Shown: positions 1 to 8,715, numbered from the stretch's first letter. The stretch: 32,669 nt of DNA from a bacterium (GCA_020852295.1 JADZBC010000017.1:1-32669); one strand, 5' to 3'. The notes: generated by a model not told the origin, from the letters alone. Translations and numbers: made by a program.

Positions 1-39
1 CATTAGATTGCGTTTTTTTATGATTTCAGGTTTGGCATA

Positions 40-68
40 TTGACAAAACATAACTAATATGCTAATAT
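40..68 (+). promoter_or_regulatory. Near-consensus sigma-70-type promoter
   Basis: TTGACA at 40-45, a 17-base spacer and TAATAT at 63-68. The predicted transcript starts near 75. An 8-base inverted repeat, AAAACATA (45-52) and TATGTTTT (66-73), brackets the spacer and overlaps the -10, so it could be an operator. Because the ATG at 67 lies inside the -10 box, it cannot be the start codon of the following gene. Confidence 0.8.
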
Positions 69-105
69 GTTTTTCGCCCCGTTCCCCAGTAGAAAGGAGA
101 GGGCA

Positions 106-504
106 TTGGCGACCAAGCCGATTTTCCAGGTGCGTTCGTGCCCTCGGCGCAAGCTCCCACCGACGATCGAGGTCTTCCTCGTCGACGGCGATGGCTTGCT
201 GGCGCAGTGCCGTGAGGTGCTGCCCCTGCCGCCCGATGACATGTTCGGTCACGACGGCCTCTTCGCTGCGCTTCGCCAATTCGAAGAGGAGGTGCTTCGC
301 ATCGAGTACCACGAGCCCGACGCCGTCTACCGTGAGGTGGCCGGCTACGACGAGCTCGAGGAACTCCTCAAGGATCTGCTGAAGCCGCCCCCGCGGGCGG
401 AAGAGCGCACCACTCAGCTCCGCGACGAGCTGGTGCGCACGATGCTCCAGCGCATCCGTGAGAACGTCGATCCCGAGGGCAGCCACTGCGGCCTGTACCT
501 CTAG
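106..504 (+). CDS. Unknown 132-aa GC-rich protein, TTG start
   Basis: I do not recognise this protein. The start is taken as TTG at 106 because the upstream in-frame ATG (67) lies inside the -10 box, while AAGGAG (94-99) sits 6 bases before the TTG. The protein is soluble and acidic. An N-terminal segment (roughly residues 8-40) resembles a beta-rich start with IEVFLVDGDG. The middle and C-terminal part is rich in Glu and Leu and probably helical (LEELLKDLLK, then LRDELVRTMLQRIRENV). There is no signal peptide or membrane segment. Codons are strongly GC-biased (GAC, GAG, CTC, ATC), unlike the giant gene downstream. It is monocistronic, with its own promoter and a hairpin behind it. A recently acquired gene or a gene under special codon selection are both possible. 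Confidence 0.75.
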   Translation: MATKPIFQVRSCPRRKLPPTIEVFLVDGDGLLAQCREVLPLPPDDMFGHDGLFAALRQFEEEVLRIEYHEPDAVYREVAGYDELEELLKDLLKPPPRAEERTTQLRDELVRTMLQRIRENVDPEGSHCGLYL

Positions 505-537
505 TCGCTTCTGCGACACCAGCCCGCATGGGTCGTC

Positions 538-558
538 TGCCAGCGCGTTAGTCTGGCA
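538..558 (+). terminator. Hairpin after the first gene, weak terminator
   Basis: TGCCAG (538-543) and CTGGCA (553-558) form a 6-bp stem with a 9-base loop, 34 bases after the stop codon. There is no T-run behind it, so termination is plausible but not certain. Confidence 0.4.
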
Positions 559-606
559 CCACCCAAGTTCATAACTTTGTTGTGAGTTTAGGTGGAAAGT
601 AAATAC

Positions 607-635
607 TCGACAAATACAAAATAATATGGTATAGT
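607..635 (+). promoter_or_regulatory. Promoter with extended -10
   Basis: TCGACA (607-612), a 17-base spacer and TATAGT (630-635), with TGG directly before the -10 (extended -10). A short dyad, ATAGT (631-635) and ACTAT (641-645), overlaps the -10 and the start-site region. The predicted start near 642 leaves a leader of about 70 bases before the ATG at 715. Confidence 0.7.
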
Positions 636-714
636 ACATAACTATCGGTTGCCTTGCGCATCCGTGCTTTGCCCCTTCATACCCAATCCGATTCCCGATC
701 CAACGGGGGAGACA

Positions 715-1458
715 ATGATCAAGCGCTACATCCGCGCCCATCCCATCGCCAAGCTGGCGATCTTCGTCATCAGCCTGGCGGCGATGTACGCGATGTTCTA
801 CTGGTTCTACGGCAACCACCTCTCGGCGAGCATGCTCGTCGGCAGCGTGGCACTCCACGAACTGGGACACCTCGTCGCGTACCGCTACTACGGCTACACC
901 GGCGGTGTCGTGTTCCTGCCACCGATCGGCGCCGTCATGATCCCCAGCGACCAGGATGCGATGAAGAAGATGCCCGAGTGGCGCAAGGCCGTGACGGCCT
1001 TCGCTGGCCCGGGGGTCAACATCGCCCTGGCAGTGGTGGGTCTGGTCATGGCCACGGATGCGGATCTCCGCAACCTGGGCTTGATGATGGCCGCCCTCAA
1101 CGGTGTGCTGGCTGCGTTCAACCTGTTGCCGTTTCGGCTACTGGATGGCGGTCACATCGCCAGTGCGCTCTTCGAGAGCGCCGATGAGCCGGGGGATCGA
1201 CGCATCCTACAGGTCGTCACCACTTCGATGTGGATGTGCTTTGCAGCCATCGTGCTGTTCGGCTCGTTCAGCGTGATGCCGGCACTGTTCATCTGGCGGC
1301 TCTACAAGGCCGCTGAGGAGGACGACCCGGAAGGCTGGCGCAAGCCAGGGGTGATGTCGCGCCGCGAGATCCACCAGTTCACCGGCATCTACGCTGCCGC
1401 TGGTGCCTCGACGCTCTTCATCGCCGCCCTCTTCCAGTACTGGAACAGCTACCGGTAA
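715..1458 (+). CDS. Site-2-type membrane metalloprotease (M50)
   Basis: A 247-aa polytopic membrane protein of the M50/site-2 protease type, a family that cleaves substrates within the membrane. Visible motifs are HELGH at residues 48-52 (zinc-binding HExxH in a hydrophobic segment), AGPGVN at 97-102 (a typical M50 loop) and LDGGH at 143-147, where D144 would be the third zinc ligand. About five or six hydrophobic segments are present. ATG 715 is chosen because GGGGGAG (705-711) lies just before it. The upstream in-frame TTG at 649 would add 22 proline-rich residues that lie within the leader. CCCG (694-697) can pair with CGGG (704-707), partly covering the SD. Codons are strongly GC-biased and the gene stands alone with its own promoter and terminator hairpin. 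No PDZ domain is present, so the substrate cannot be guessed. Confidence 0.88.
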   Translation: MIKRYIRAHPIAKLAIFVISLAAMYAMFYWFYGNHLSASMLVGSVALHELGHLVAYRYYGYTGGVVFLPPIGAVMIPSDQDAMKKMPEWRKAVTAFAGPGVNIALAVVGLVMATDADLRNLGLMMAALNGVLAAFNLLPFRLLDGGHIASALFESADEPGDRRILQVVTTSMWMCFAAIVLFGSFSVMPALFIWRLYKAAEEDDPEGWRKPGVMSRREIHQFTGIYAAAGASTLFIAALFQYWNSYR

Positions 1459-1489
1459 CAACCAATGGGGCACCACCGCCTCTCTATGA

Positions 1490-1520
1490 CGAGATTCTCG
1501 CCTGGAGGGGCGGTTTCTCG
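1490..1520 (+). terminator. Hairpin terminator after the M50 protease
   Basis: CGAGA (1490-1494) pairs with TCTCG (1516-1520) and CGCC (1499-1502) with GGCG (1509-1512) across a small internal loop. TTGTATT follows. ACCGCC at 1475-1480 offers an alternative partner for the GGCGGT at 1509-1514. Confidence 0.6.
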
Positions 1521-1582
1521 TTGTATTGAACAAGGGTATATATGCGACAGTTATTTTATCATCCCGCGCCGTAGCATGAGCG

Positions 1583-1611
1583 TTTCAATTGCGGTTGGCT
1601 ATTGATATGAT
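1583..1611 (+). promoter_or_regulatory. Promoter placing the start site on the ATG (leaderless)
   Basis: TTTCAA (1583-1588), a 17-base spacer and TATGAT (1606-1611), preceded by TGA (extended -10). Six bases separate the -10 from the ATG at 1618, so the predicted first transcribed base is the A of the start codon. No SD precedes the gene. Confidence 0.7.
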
Positions 1612-1617
1612 TGAAAC

Positions 1618-4600
1618 ATGTCAGAACTCAGCACTGCACCAGCGCCATCGGAGGATAGCTTTACCCATGCAGAGCTATTAGCCGACTATGCGCGGTCTAA
1701 GGGCATGGTCGATCTGTATTTGCGGGAGCATTTGCCAAACGATCGGGCCGAAGCTGCTCGTCGTAGCGCACAAGAAATAGAAATAGGCACAATTGTAGCC
1801 GAGATTGACCCAAAACGATCACTAGAAATAGCAAAAACACTAATCGCTGCCGGTACGGACGTAAAACTGACGAAAGTTGTTGAAGCGGCACATCGCTATG
1901 ACCCCGCGGCTACCGTAGAATTCGTCCGTGAGCAGTTTGCAGCGCTGCGCGAATCCGATAAGCCACCACACCACCTCATTGCCCAGCTGAGCGAGATAGT
2001 CGCAGCCGATGACCCAGCGCTCGGTATGCAGACGCTAGATTTTCTCGCCACCAATGTCGAAGTAAATGCACTCAATATACTTAGCCTTGGTCTAGATGTG
2101 GCTATGGCAGATGATACGACGCGCGAGCGGATCGCGACTCATATACGGTCAGCCCTTCGAGTGAACAATAAATCGTCTGACTTTCTATCCACACGCAATG
2201 CGCTACTAAAAGAGTATCTCAGGATCGGCACACAAGACACAAAACTCGTACCATTTATTGTAGAGGCTCTTGATGCGGAGTTGGCCCTGAATGATTTACT
2301 TGATATCAGCCATGCGATAGCCCCAGAAGATGAGGTCGCTGCGCTAGACTTCATGGCAGCCCATGCAGAGGGGCGCCGGTTTGACTACGGCAGCGTCGAG
2401 CGACAACTCGCAAAAGTGGCGCATCTGTCGGCGGAGAAGCCCGAGTTCGCGCTAGATTTTCTGCAGTATTTCGAGGCTAGTCCTGCTGTTCAAAAACTGA
2501 CGAGTGATATCATTTCGGATCATCCGGATCTACTCGTAAAGGTGCTAGAAAATTCATCAGGCAACTCTCGCGTGCTTGAATATTGTCGCGTAGCCATGGC
2601 CGCGGACCCTGAGCGCGCTAAAGACGTTCTGGCATTTGTCTTACGGCCCAATGAAGAGAAGAGTGTACAGTCTTCTCAAAGTAATCAGGAGAAAGTTCTC
2701 TCCTGGGCGGCGGCGCTGGCACCTGATACCGCCCTTGAGCTAAGCGGCATTGATGTGCCAATAGAGGTCATTGCCGGCATTGCTACCGTTGATCCTGATC
2801 GCGCAATTCAACTAATCGCTGAACATAATGAAGCGATAGACCGAGGTGATATCGAACCGATAATCCGAAAACGGGGTGGTTATGGTCCAAGCGCTGGCGA
2901 AGACTTCGTTGCTAATAAATACTATGAGAGCCAAATTGCTAACGCGCTTTCAGTCGGCCTACATAAGGTTGACCCCGAAAGGGCTCAAGCATTTGATGAT
3001 AAAAATCACATTCGTCGAGCTGAGACTGAGGCGGATCGTGAGGCGCGAATGCAGAAATTCCTGCAAGACGTTGCCGATGATCCGAAAAGGCTCACACGGA
3101 TGCTCGACGATCATTGGCGCAGCGATAACGTAGGCAGTGTACTGCGGGTGGTTCAAGAAGTGGACGGCGGGGCAGACCTTGTTATGCAGCACTACTATGG
3201 CTTAGAGAGGGGCTTTTCAACGCAACGTGCAGATATGCCGCTGCTTACAGAGATCGCAGCACAAGAGCCAAAATATGCCGCGCGAATTTTTAATATCATT
3301 AGCTTCTTGAGCGAACGTACGCCTGAACGCTATACGAGCAATGGCTATCGAACTGGCGGAGACTATATCAAAGAGAATCAAGTGGCTAAAGCTGCAGCGC
3401 ACACCGAAATATTTCAAGAGCTCATGCGTGAGCATCCACTCGAATTACTGACCGCCATTAGCGAAACCCAAGCCGCTTCTCCATATAAAAGAGCCGGCGA
3501 ACAAATGGAGCTCGCCCAAGAGCTTGTAGCGAGTTGCCACGGCTTGGATGCTGAGCGAACACTTCAACTGGTGCGTGAGGCAAAGGGTGTATTTGCGCCG
3601 CATATTCTTGCTGCTGCACTGGAGTACGATTCGAGTCTCATTGACCTTGCAAAGGAAGTTGCGGTGCGCGAGCTAGCTGGCGAACAGGCCGACCTACAGC
3701 CAATTTCTAGAATAATTGACCACATGATGACCCAGCCGGAAGGCATTGAGCCAATCACAAGCCTGCTCGATGAAACGAGGTTCGCACCAAAGTTTTACTT
3801 GCTGCTACCTCACATAGCGAAGAAGCACCCGCCGCTTCAGGAATATGCCGGAGGGGAGATCGCATTGGGTCTCCGTAGCGCCACAGACGGCTGGTCGTTT
3901 CGTATGCCCAATGGCTTGGCGGAAGCCGCGGGTGAGATGTATTTCTTAAGTGAAGCTGCATCGAGTAGTGTAGATGATTTTATTGAGAGTAGATATAGCC
4001 GGAGCTCAGATCGAAATGATGCCTATTGGCGAGACACAGCAAAAAGAGAGATACTACGCTCGATCTTGCTTCAGGACTCCGACAAGGGCGCCGAGCTTGC
4101 AGTTAAGCATATCTCACTTCTCGATGACTACCATATGAGGCAAGTGCTCGAAAAAGGAATTCTTGAGAGCGGCAGTTCGTATTTGGATACTTTTCTCGAT
4201 AAAATCGGCGATAGGTCAACTACAACAAGCTTTTTTAACACAATACTCAAAAACATCAGCAAAACGAATGAGAATGGCCCGTTGCTCTATCGTGCAGTTG
4301 GTGAGGCAGTACTCAACTATGACTCATCAGAAGTACAGATGCGGGTACTCGAACAAATCCTGCCGCACGATCGGTCATTTGCAGCTGAGTATATGTTGCT
4401 CGTTGACGAGGGTGAAAGACCATCTCAAGGCTCATTAGCACCGCTCATTGCCGCCGTAGAACTGGCAACCAAAAGTCCAACCGCACTACAGGTCGGCAGA
4501 GAGGTGATGGGCGAGCGGAGCGGTATCGTCGAACCGTTTTCGACTGAACGTGACCGCTCGCTCAATTTCAACCTTATTACGAGCGAGATGATATGGCAAA

Positions 4601-7128
4601 ATGGGCGTCTGATCGATCTGCTCGTCTCGCAGACTGCAACAGTCGAAGAATTCAAAGCGCTTGTTCGACATCTAGATAGTCTGTTTGTCGATGACATGAT
4701 AGACCGCGACGATTACGGCCAGCCACCAAAAAGGGCGGAGGTATTTGAACAGGCTATCTGGTCGGCTATACGGCTTAAGCAGTTTGACGGCATGAAAAGC
4801 AGCTACCGTGAGCAGATACAGCTCAAAGCCCAAGACATCATCAACCCAATTACCGGCCAACCATGGGAAGTCGAGCATGGACTCTTCGCCCAGCTGCCAA
4901 ATATTGATTTATTGGCACGTATTTGCAACTACAATGTGACTGATCTGCTCGAGACTGCCTTTACTCTCGGCTACAATACCGATGCCCTGATTGACCACCC
5001 GTGGTTACTCAACCGGGATGTTCTACGAATTGCTGAGCCATTCCCGCATAATGGTAGTAAGCCCCAAAAACATAACTGGCTGGCCGAACATGCCTTCGTC
5101 CGTCTGGAAGGCTTCAATAAGAGCTCGATCGGCCAGATTATTGGCAATCGCCTCGCCAACAACATTGAGGAGTCACTCCACGACGCCTCGGAGTGGTTGA
5201 CGACATTTGCCATAAAGGAAGATCAGCCGATCGGGGTTTACAATCCTGAAACTGGATCGATAGAACAAAAAGTCGTATCCGATCTACAGGGCGAACGGAC
5301 ACTCGTAACGCTCTTGATGCACCCGGAAAATTTTTCAGCATCGATCATCCGTCGACTACCAAGTTTTGAATATCGCGATAGCCCCGACGACATCAATATT
5401 GATCGACTCAAGACCATATTCAACAATCCACTGAACGCAATTGCCTATGCGGGCATTATTCGATGTTTGCGCAAGCAAGATTTGGAGAATCTTCGGGAGT
5501 TATCGGTTGATGAAGTGATGGCCGAAATCGATAAGATGGGTGAGGTCATCCATGGCTGGCTTGGTGATAGCAAAGAAATCACGAAGCGAGAATTTGGCGA
5601 TCGAGAGCTGAGGATAATACGTGAAATATTATCTGACTTTGGGCCGCCCTTCCCTGATGTGGGGCAGACCCGCGATCAACAAATCAATCATCAGATAAGT
5701 TCACTTAAGTCTGTTGGCAAAGATCGAAAAGCGTATGTTGACGGTACTACCAATTGGCTGCGTCGCTACCAGAATATTTCTGCAAACACCCTGACACGCG
5801 CCTGGGGTGACCGAGCTATCGCGCTTGAGGCGGGAGTAGAAGATGATCCGCAAGCGATACTGAATTGGGCGAAAGAAAATGCCTTCCTGATCATGATGCG
5901 CGAGAGGGTCGCCGAAAAAGCCGAGCTTGAACGAATTATGCGAGAGTACGATGATGTCATTCGAGAACTGACAAGTCGCTATCCTGCCGAGACAGTCCTC
6001 CGAGCTGTGCAGCGACTCGACAAAGAAATAAGCGAAACTGCCGACTTTGTGCCTGCTGAGATAGACCTTGGTGAAGGCTTTGTCCTCAAAGTCTTTGACA
6101 AACATGATGCGGCGGGATTTACGATCGGTAAAGATACCGATTGCTGCATGACCCTCGGTGGCGTTAGTGAGTCGTGCATTTGGGCTGGCTACACTGATCC
6201 TCGGGCTGGCTTTATTGGGCTCTACGAAAATGGTCAGCTCTTATCGCAGTCATTTATATGGCACAATCAGGGTGAAAATGGTCCTACCTTGGTCCTTGAT
6301 AATATTGAAGCGCAGCGCGGCCGTTCGGTGGAGCGAATAGCCGAGCTGAATCGTCGAGGACTCGAGGTCTATCTAGCGCACTTGCTGGAGGCACGGCCAG
6401 ATTTGGGTATCCGAAGTGCCAATCTAGGAACTGGCTATCTGCAGCACGGCATTGCCGAACGTCTGGCTGCTGCAACACCGGTAAGACTGCCATTTGGCGA
6501 CTATGTCTATAGTGATGCAGACCGGCAACTCGCTCTTGTCACACCTCTGGATGATGAGCGAGTCGAGCAGATCATGGCAGAATCGACCGATTCTTTTCGC
6601 TGGACTGAGCAAGTGCGGCCATCAAAAGAGCCGCGCGAATCAGCCTCGTTTCCTTTGCTTTCGAGTGATGAACAGATGGTTGAGATGGTTGCCCTACTCG
6701 AACGCCAGATCTATCCAGATGCGATCCGGACAGGAGTTGCGGATATTGCCGAGGAGCTCAGCAGGTCCGATAACTTTAGCTTTACCATACTCAAAGAGGG
6801 CGCTGACTCAGCCATTGTTGGCTACATGATGGCATACTATGATGAATCTCGAGGCGGTATTTATGTGTCCGATCTCGCCATCCTGCCAGAGCAGCAGCGT
6901 GGAGGCTATGGCGCGCGTGCCTTCGTTCATTTACTACAAATCGCTGATGACCAAGGCATTGATCGCATAGAATTTGAGGCGCGCGAATCAACTTCGTATC
7001 CGGCACTATTATCCGAATCGGCCACAGCGATACTCAATCAGTTCGATTGTGAAATAACTTCTGTTATTCAGCAGGATGTCTATGATAATGGCGAAAAAAT
7101 GTACCTCGTTACCATTCAAAAAAGGTAA
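1618..7128 (+). CDS. Giant solenoid-like protein with C-terminal GNAT domain
   Basis: An 1836-aa protein, far longer than its neighbours, with no signal peptide or membrane segment, so probably cytoplasmic. Residues 1 to about 1450 are almost entirely helical. They repeat a loose pattern of a helix followed by Asp-Pro and an Ala/Leu-rich helix (for example DPALGMQTLDFL, DPERAKDVLAF, DPDRAIQLIAE), as in an alpha-solenoid. A separate module follows at about 1480-1660 with adjacent cysteines at 1509-1510, a third at 1520, and a GFIGLYENGQLLSQSFIW strand region. I do not know its family. The last ~155 residues look like a GNAT acetyltransferase: a beta strand ending in LAILP and then QRGGYG at 1760-1765, matching the acetyl-CoA loop Q/R-x-x-G-x-G/A. 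The acceptor is unknown. The gene is transcribed alone from a leaderless promoter. The fold of the first 1450 residues is inferred from repeat pattern only. Confidence 0.85.
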   Translation: MSELSTAPAPSEDSFTHAELLADYARSKGMVDLYLREHLPNDRAEAARRSAQEIEIGTIVAEIDPKRSLEIAKTLIAAGTDVKLTKVVEAAHRYDPAATVEFVREQFAALRESDKPPHHLIAQLSEIVAADDPALGMQTLDFLATNVEVNALNILSLGLDVAMADDTTRERIATHIRSALRVNNKSSDFLSTRNALLKEYLRIGTQDTKLVPFIVEALDAELALNDLLDISHAIAPEDEVAALDFMAAHAEGRRFDYGSVERQLAKVAHLSAEKPEFALDFLQYFEASPAVQKLTSDIISDHPDLLVKVLENSSGNSRVLEYCRVAMAADPERAKDVLAFVLRPNEEKSVQSSQSNQEKVLSWAAALAPDTALELSGIDVPIEVIAGIATVDPDRAIQLIAEHNEAIDRGDIEPIIRKRGGYGPSAGEDFVANKYYESQIANALSVGLHKVDPERAQAFDDKNHIRRAETEADREARMQKFLQDVADDPKRLTRMLDDHWRSDNVGSVLRVVQEVDGGADLVMQHYYGLERGFSTQRADMPLLTEIAAQEPKYAARIFNIISFLSERTPERYTSNGYRTGGDYIKENQVAKAAAHTEIFQELMREHPLELLTAISETQAASPYKRAGEQMELAQELVASCHGLDAERTLQLVREAKGVFAPHILAAALEYDSSLIDLAKEVAVRELAGEQADLQPISRIIDHMMTQPEGIEPITSLLDETRFAPKFYLLLPHIAKKHPPLQEYAGGEIALGLRSATDGWSFRMPNGLAEAAGEMYFLSEAASSSVDDFIESRYSRSSDRNDAYWRDTAKREILRSILLQDSDKGAELAVKHISLLDDYHMRQVLEKGILESGSSYLDTFLDKIGDRSTTTSFFNTILKNISKTNENGPLLYRAVGEAVLNYDSSEVQMRVLEQILPHDRSFAAEYMLLVDEGERPSQGSLAPLIAAVELATKSPTALQVGREVMGERSGIVEPFSTERDRSLNFNLITSEMIWQNGRLIDLLVSQTATVEEFKALVRHLDSLFVDDMIDRDDYGQPPKRAEVFEQAIWSAIRLKQFDGMKSSYREQIQLKAQDIINPITGQPWEVEHGLFAQLPNIDLLARICNYNVTDLLETAFTLGYNTDALIDHPWLLNRDVLRIAEPFPHNGSKPQKHNWLAEHAFVRLEGFNKSSIGQIIGNRLANNIEESLHDASEWLTTFAIKEDQPIGVYNPETGSIEQKVVSDLQGERTLVTLLMHPENFSASIIRRLPSFEYRDSPDDINIDRLKTIFNNPLNAIAYAGIIRCLRKQDLENLRELSVDEVMAEIDKMGEVIHGWLGDSKEITKREFGDRELRIIREILSDFGPPFPDVGQTRDQQINHQISSLKSVGKDRKAYVDGTTNWLRRYQNISANTLTRAWGDRAIALEAGVEDDPQAILNWAKENAFLIMMRERVAEKAELERIMREYDDVIRELTSRYPAETVLRAVQRLDKEISETADFVPAEIDLGEGFVLKVFDKHDAAGFTIGKDTDCCMTLGGVSESCIWAGYTDPRAGFIGLYENGQLLSQSFIWHNQGENGPTLVLDNIEAQRGRSVERIAELNRRGLEVYLAHLLEARPDLGIRSANLGTGYLQHGIAERLAAATPVRLPFGDYVYSDADRQLALVTPLDDERVEQIMAESTDSFRWTEQVRPSKEPRESASFPLLSSDEQMVEMVALLERQIYPDAIRTGVADIAEELSRSDNFSFTILKEGADSAIVGYMMAYYDESRGGIYVSDLAILPEQQRGGYGARAFVHLLQIADDQGIDRIEFEARESTSYPALLSESATAILNQFDCEITSVIQQDVYDNGEKMYLVTIQKR

Positions 7129-7179
7129 GGTGCCGAACAGATCTCAGACGTATAGTGAATGAATAGAGAGGGGAAAGCT

Positions 7180-7752
7180 ATGAAAATCGTACTTGGAGGA
7201 GGCTGCTTTTGGTGCCAGGAGGCAGCATACCAAATGGTGAAAGGCGTCACTAAGGTGACCTCGGGCTATGCCGGCGGCACTGTCGCGAATCCAAGCTACG
7301 AACAAGTAGTGGGTGGCGGCACCGGCCACGCCGAGGTGGTGATGGTGGAGTTTGATGAGTCAGCGGTGAGTCTTAATCAGATCCTTGATATCTACTGGAC
7401 GATTCATGACCCGACAACCCTGAATCGGCAAGGGGCCGACATTGGTACGCAATATCGCTCAGCAATCTTCTATGTTGACCCGCACCAGAAAGCTATCGCC
7501 GAAGCTTCGATGCAATCAGCCCAAAAACTTTGGAATCAGCCGATCGTAACGACCATCGAACCCCTCGAGGTTTTTTATGAAGCCGAGGAGTATCATAAAG
7601 ATTATTTTGGGCGACACCCGGAACAGGCATATTGCCAAGTAGTGATCAACCCAAAGTTAGTGAAGCTGCGCAAAAAATACCATCACTTGCTGAAACAGTC
7701 CTGGGGTTGTCCGTGTAAAAATACCGCTATTTTCAGCCAGAACTCAGCGTAA
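7180..7752 (+). CDS. msrA: Peptide methionine sulfoxide reductase MsrA
   Basis: Reduces methionine S-sulfoxide in proteins, repairing oxidative damage. The 190-aa product carries the MsrA signature GCFWC at residues 8-12 with catalytic Cys9, then the family blocks SGYAGG, TGHAEVV and GADIGTQYRSAIF. C-terminal cysteines in GCPC (177 and 179) are positioned to act as resolving cysteines. ATG 7180 is preferred over ATG 7159: MKIVLGGGCFW is the usual family N-terminus, AGAGGGG lies upstream, and a TATAGT -10-like box at 7151-7156 is only 2 bases from the earlier ATG. No fused MsrB domain is present. A small membrane protein gene follows after 45 bases and may be co-transcribed. Confidence 0.95.
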   Translation: MKIVLGGGCFWCQEAAYQMVKGVTKVTSGYAGGTVANPSYEQVVGGGTGHAEVVMVEFDESAVSLNQILDIYWTIHDPTTLNRQGADIGTQYRSAIFYVDPHQKAIAEASMQSAQKLWNQPIVTTIEPLEVFYEAEEYHKDYFGRHPEQAYCQVVINPKLVKLRKKYHHLLKQSWGCPCKNTAIFSQNSA

Positions 7753-7797
7753 TTGGTTTAAGTAATGTTACTAACGAATTGTAACGGTGAGGATCTC

Positions 7798-8097
7798 ATG
7801 AAGAAGATATATTATGCAGCCAAGATATTGCAGCGAGTGCCACTCAATAGCCCACAGCTGAAAAAAGCCGGCTTCGCCGTGATCATCGGCGCGGCATTGC
7901 TGTTTGGCTTGGCGGCCGTCGCGGTTATTGCTCTGGCGATTGTACTGTTCCAGCTGGTCTCAAACACCAATATCACCCTTGACGTGAATCAGCTCTTTTC
8001 GCAAGTTGGTAGTTGGTTTGGCGGCATTTTTGGGGCCGGCCAAGAAGCCCTACAGAATGCACCAGTCAAGATAGAAGTCTCGCCGCCATCGCCCTAG
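7798..8097 (+). CDS. Small single-pass membrane protein, unknown
   Basis: A 99-aa protein that I do not recognise. It has a basic N-terminus, one long hydrophobic segment at about residues 26-53 (Ala/Val/Ile/Leu-rich), and a polar C-terminal tail with a Gly/Phe-rich stretch ending in Pro-Pro-Ser-Pro. Charge distribution suggests a C-terminus outside the cytoplasm. ATG 7798 is chosen because GGTGAGGA (7786-7793) precedes it. An in-frame ATG at 7765 has no SD. It follows msrA closely and no convincing promoter lies between, so co-transcription with msrA is likely. Confidence 0.7.
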   Translation: MKKIYYAAKILQRVPLNSPQLKKAGFAVIIGAALLFGLAAVAVIALAIVLFQLVSNTNITLDVNQLFSQVGSWFGGIFGAGQEALQNAPVKIEVSPPSP

Positions 8098-8115
8098 GCT
8101 ATAGTTTACGGTGAG

Positions 8116-8124
8116 TGCTATAGT
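8116..8124 (+). promoter_or_regulatory. Extended -10 promoter, almost leaderless
   Basis: TGC followed by TATAGT (8119-8124) and 9 bases before the ATG at 8134. The predicted start lies within about 3 bases of the start codon. No good -35 is visible, as expected for an extended -10. Confidence 0.6.
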
Positions 8125-8133
8125 AGAGCCATC

Positions 8134-8715
8134 ATGAAAGGTACATCGTCTAAAAACCAGTTTATGCTCTGGCAAACACTTGCGGGCAGCTCGCTGATTG
8201 GCTTAGTGGCTCCATTTATTCAGACTGTGGAACGGATCAAGTTTGCCGACGATGCTTCCGCCAAACTCATCTGCGATGTAAACGCAAAGCTATCGTGTTC
8301 TTCAGTTTTTGATGCCTGGCAATCGTCGGTTTTTGGGTTTTCCAACTCAATCATGTGTCTGGCGTTTTTCAGCATCCTGCTTGGTGTTGCACTCGTTGGG
8401 GTAACGGGCAGTCGAGTGTCGCGAGGGCTCCGGCTCACAATGCACGCCGCCTCACTGTTCTTTTTGGGCTTCGGCGCTTGGTATCTGTGGCAAAGCTCGT
8501 TCGTCATTGGTAGCCTCTGCCTCTATTGTTTGTTCTGCTATGCGGCGGTCATAATCTTGAATGCAGCCTGGCTCCGCATTAATATTGCAGATTTGAAGCG
8601 AACTCCAAAAAACACTTGGTTGCAATTGAGTGTCACAAAAAATTATGACCTCATTGGCTGGACGTTGTATGCCTTGCTGATAGCGGCAATGATAGCGATC
8701 GGCGTCACGCGCTAA
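8134..8715 (+). CDS. Vitamin K epoxide reductase family (VKOR) protein
   Basis: A 193-aa membrane protein with four main hydrophobic segments and the cysteine arrangement of bacterial VKOR: C47 and C55 in the first extracytoplasmic loop (CDVNAKLSC) and the active-site pair CLYC at 129-132 at the end of a membrane helix. VKOR homologues reoxidise DsbA-like thiol oxidases using quinone, and so support disulfide formation in exported proteins. Here no thioredoxin domain is fused to it and no DsbA-like gene is in the window, so the partner would be elsewhere. The FSNS segment after residue 68 resembles the Ser/Asn-containing motif of the family. It is transcribed from a nearly leaderless promoter. 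Confidence 0.9.
   Translation: MKGTSSKNQFMLWQTLAGSSLIGLVAPFIQTVERIKFADDASAKLICDVNAKLSCSSVFDAWQSSVFGFSNSIMCLAFFSILLGVALVGVTGSRVSRGLRLTMHAASLFFLGFGAWYLWQSSFVIGSLCLYCLFCYAAVIILNAAWLRINIADLKRTPKNTWLQLSVTKNYDLIGWTLYALLIAAMIAIGVTR

Noticed and set aside
694-707. SD-sequestering hairpin as an RNA thermometer in the M50 protease leader
   Set aside because: Only four base pairs cover the edge of the SD, which is too weak to claim a thermosensor.
654-1187. 177-residue open frame overlapping the M50 protease
   Set aside because: Plus-one shadow of the protease. The translation is Arg/Pro/Gly-rich without motifs, while the protease frame has HELGH and LDGGH.
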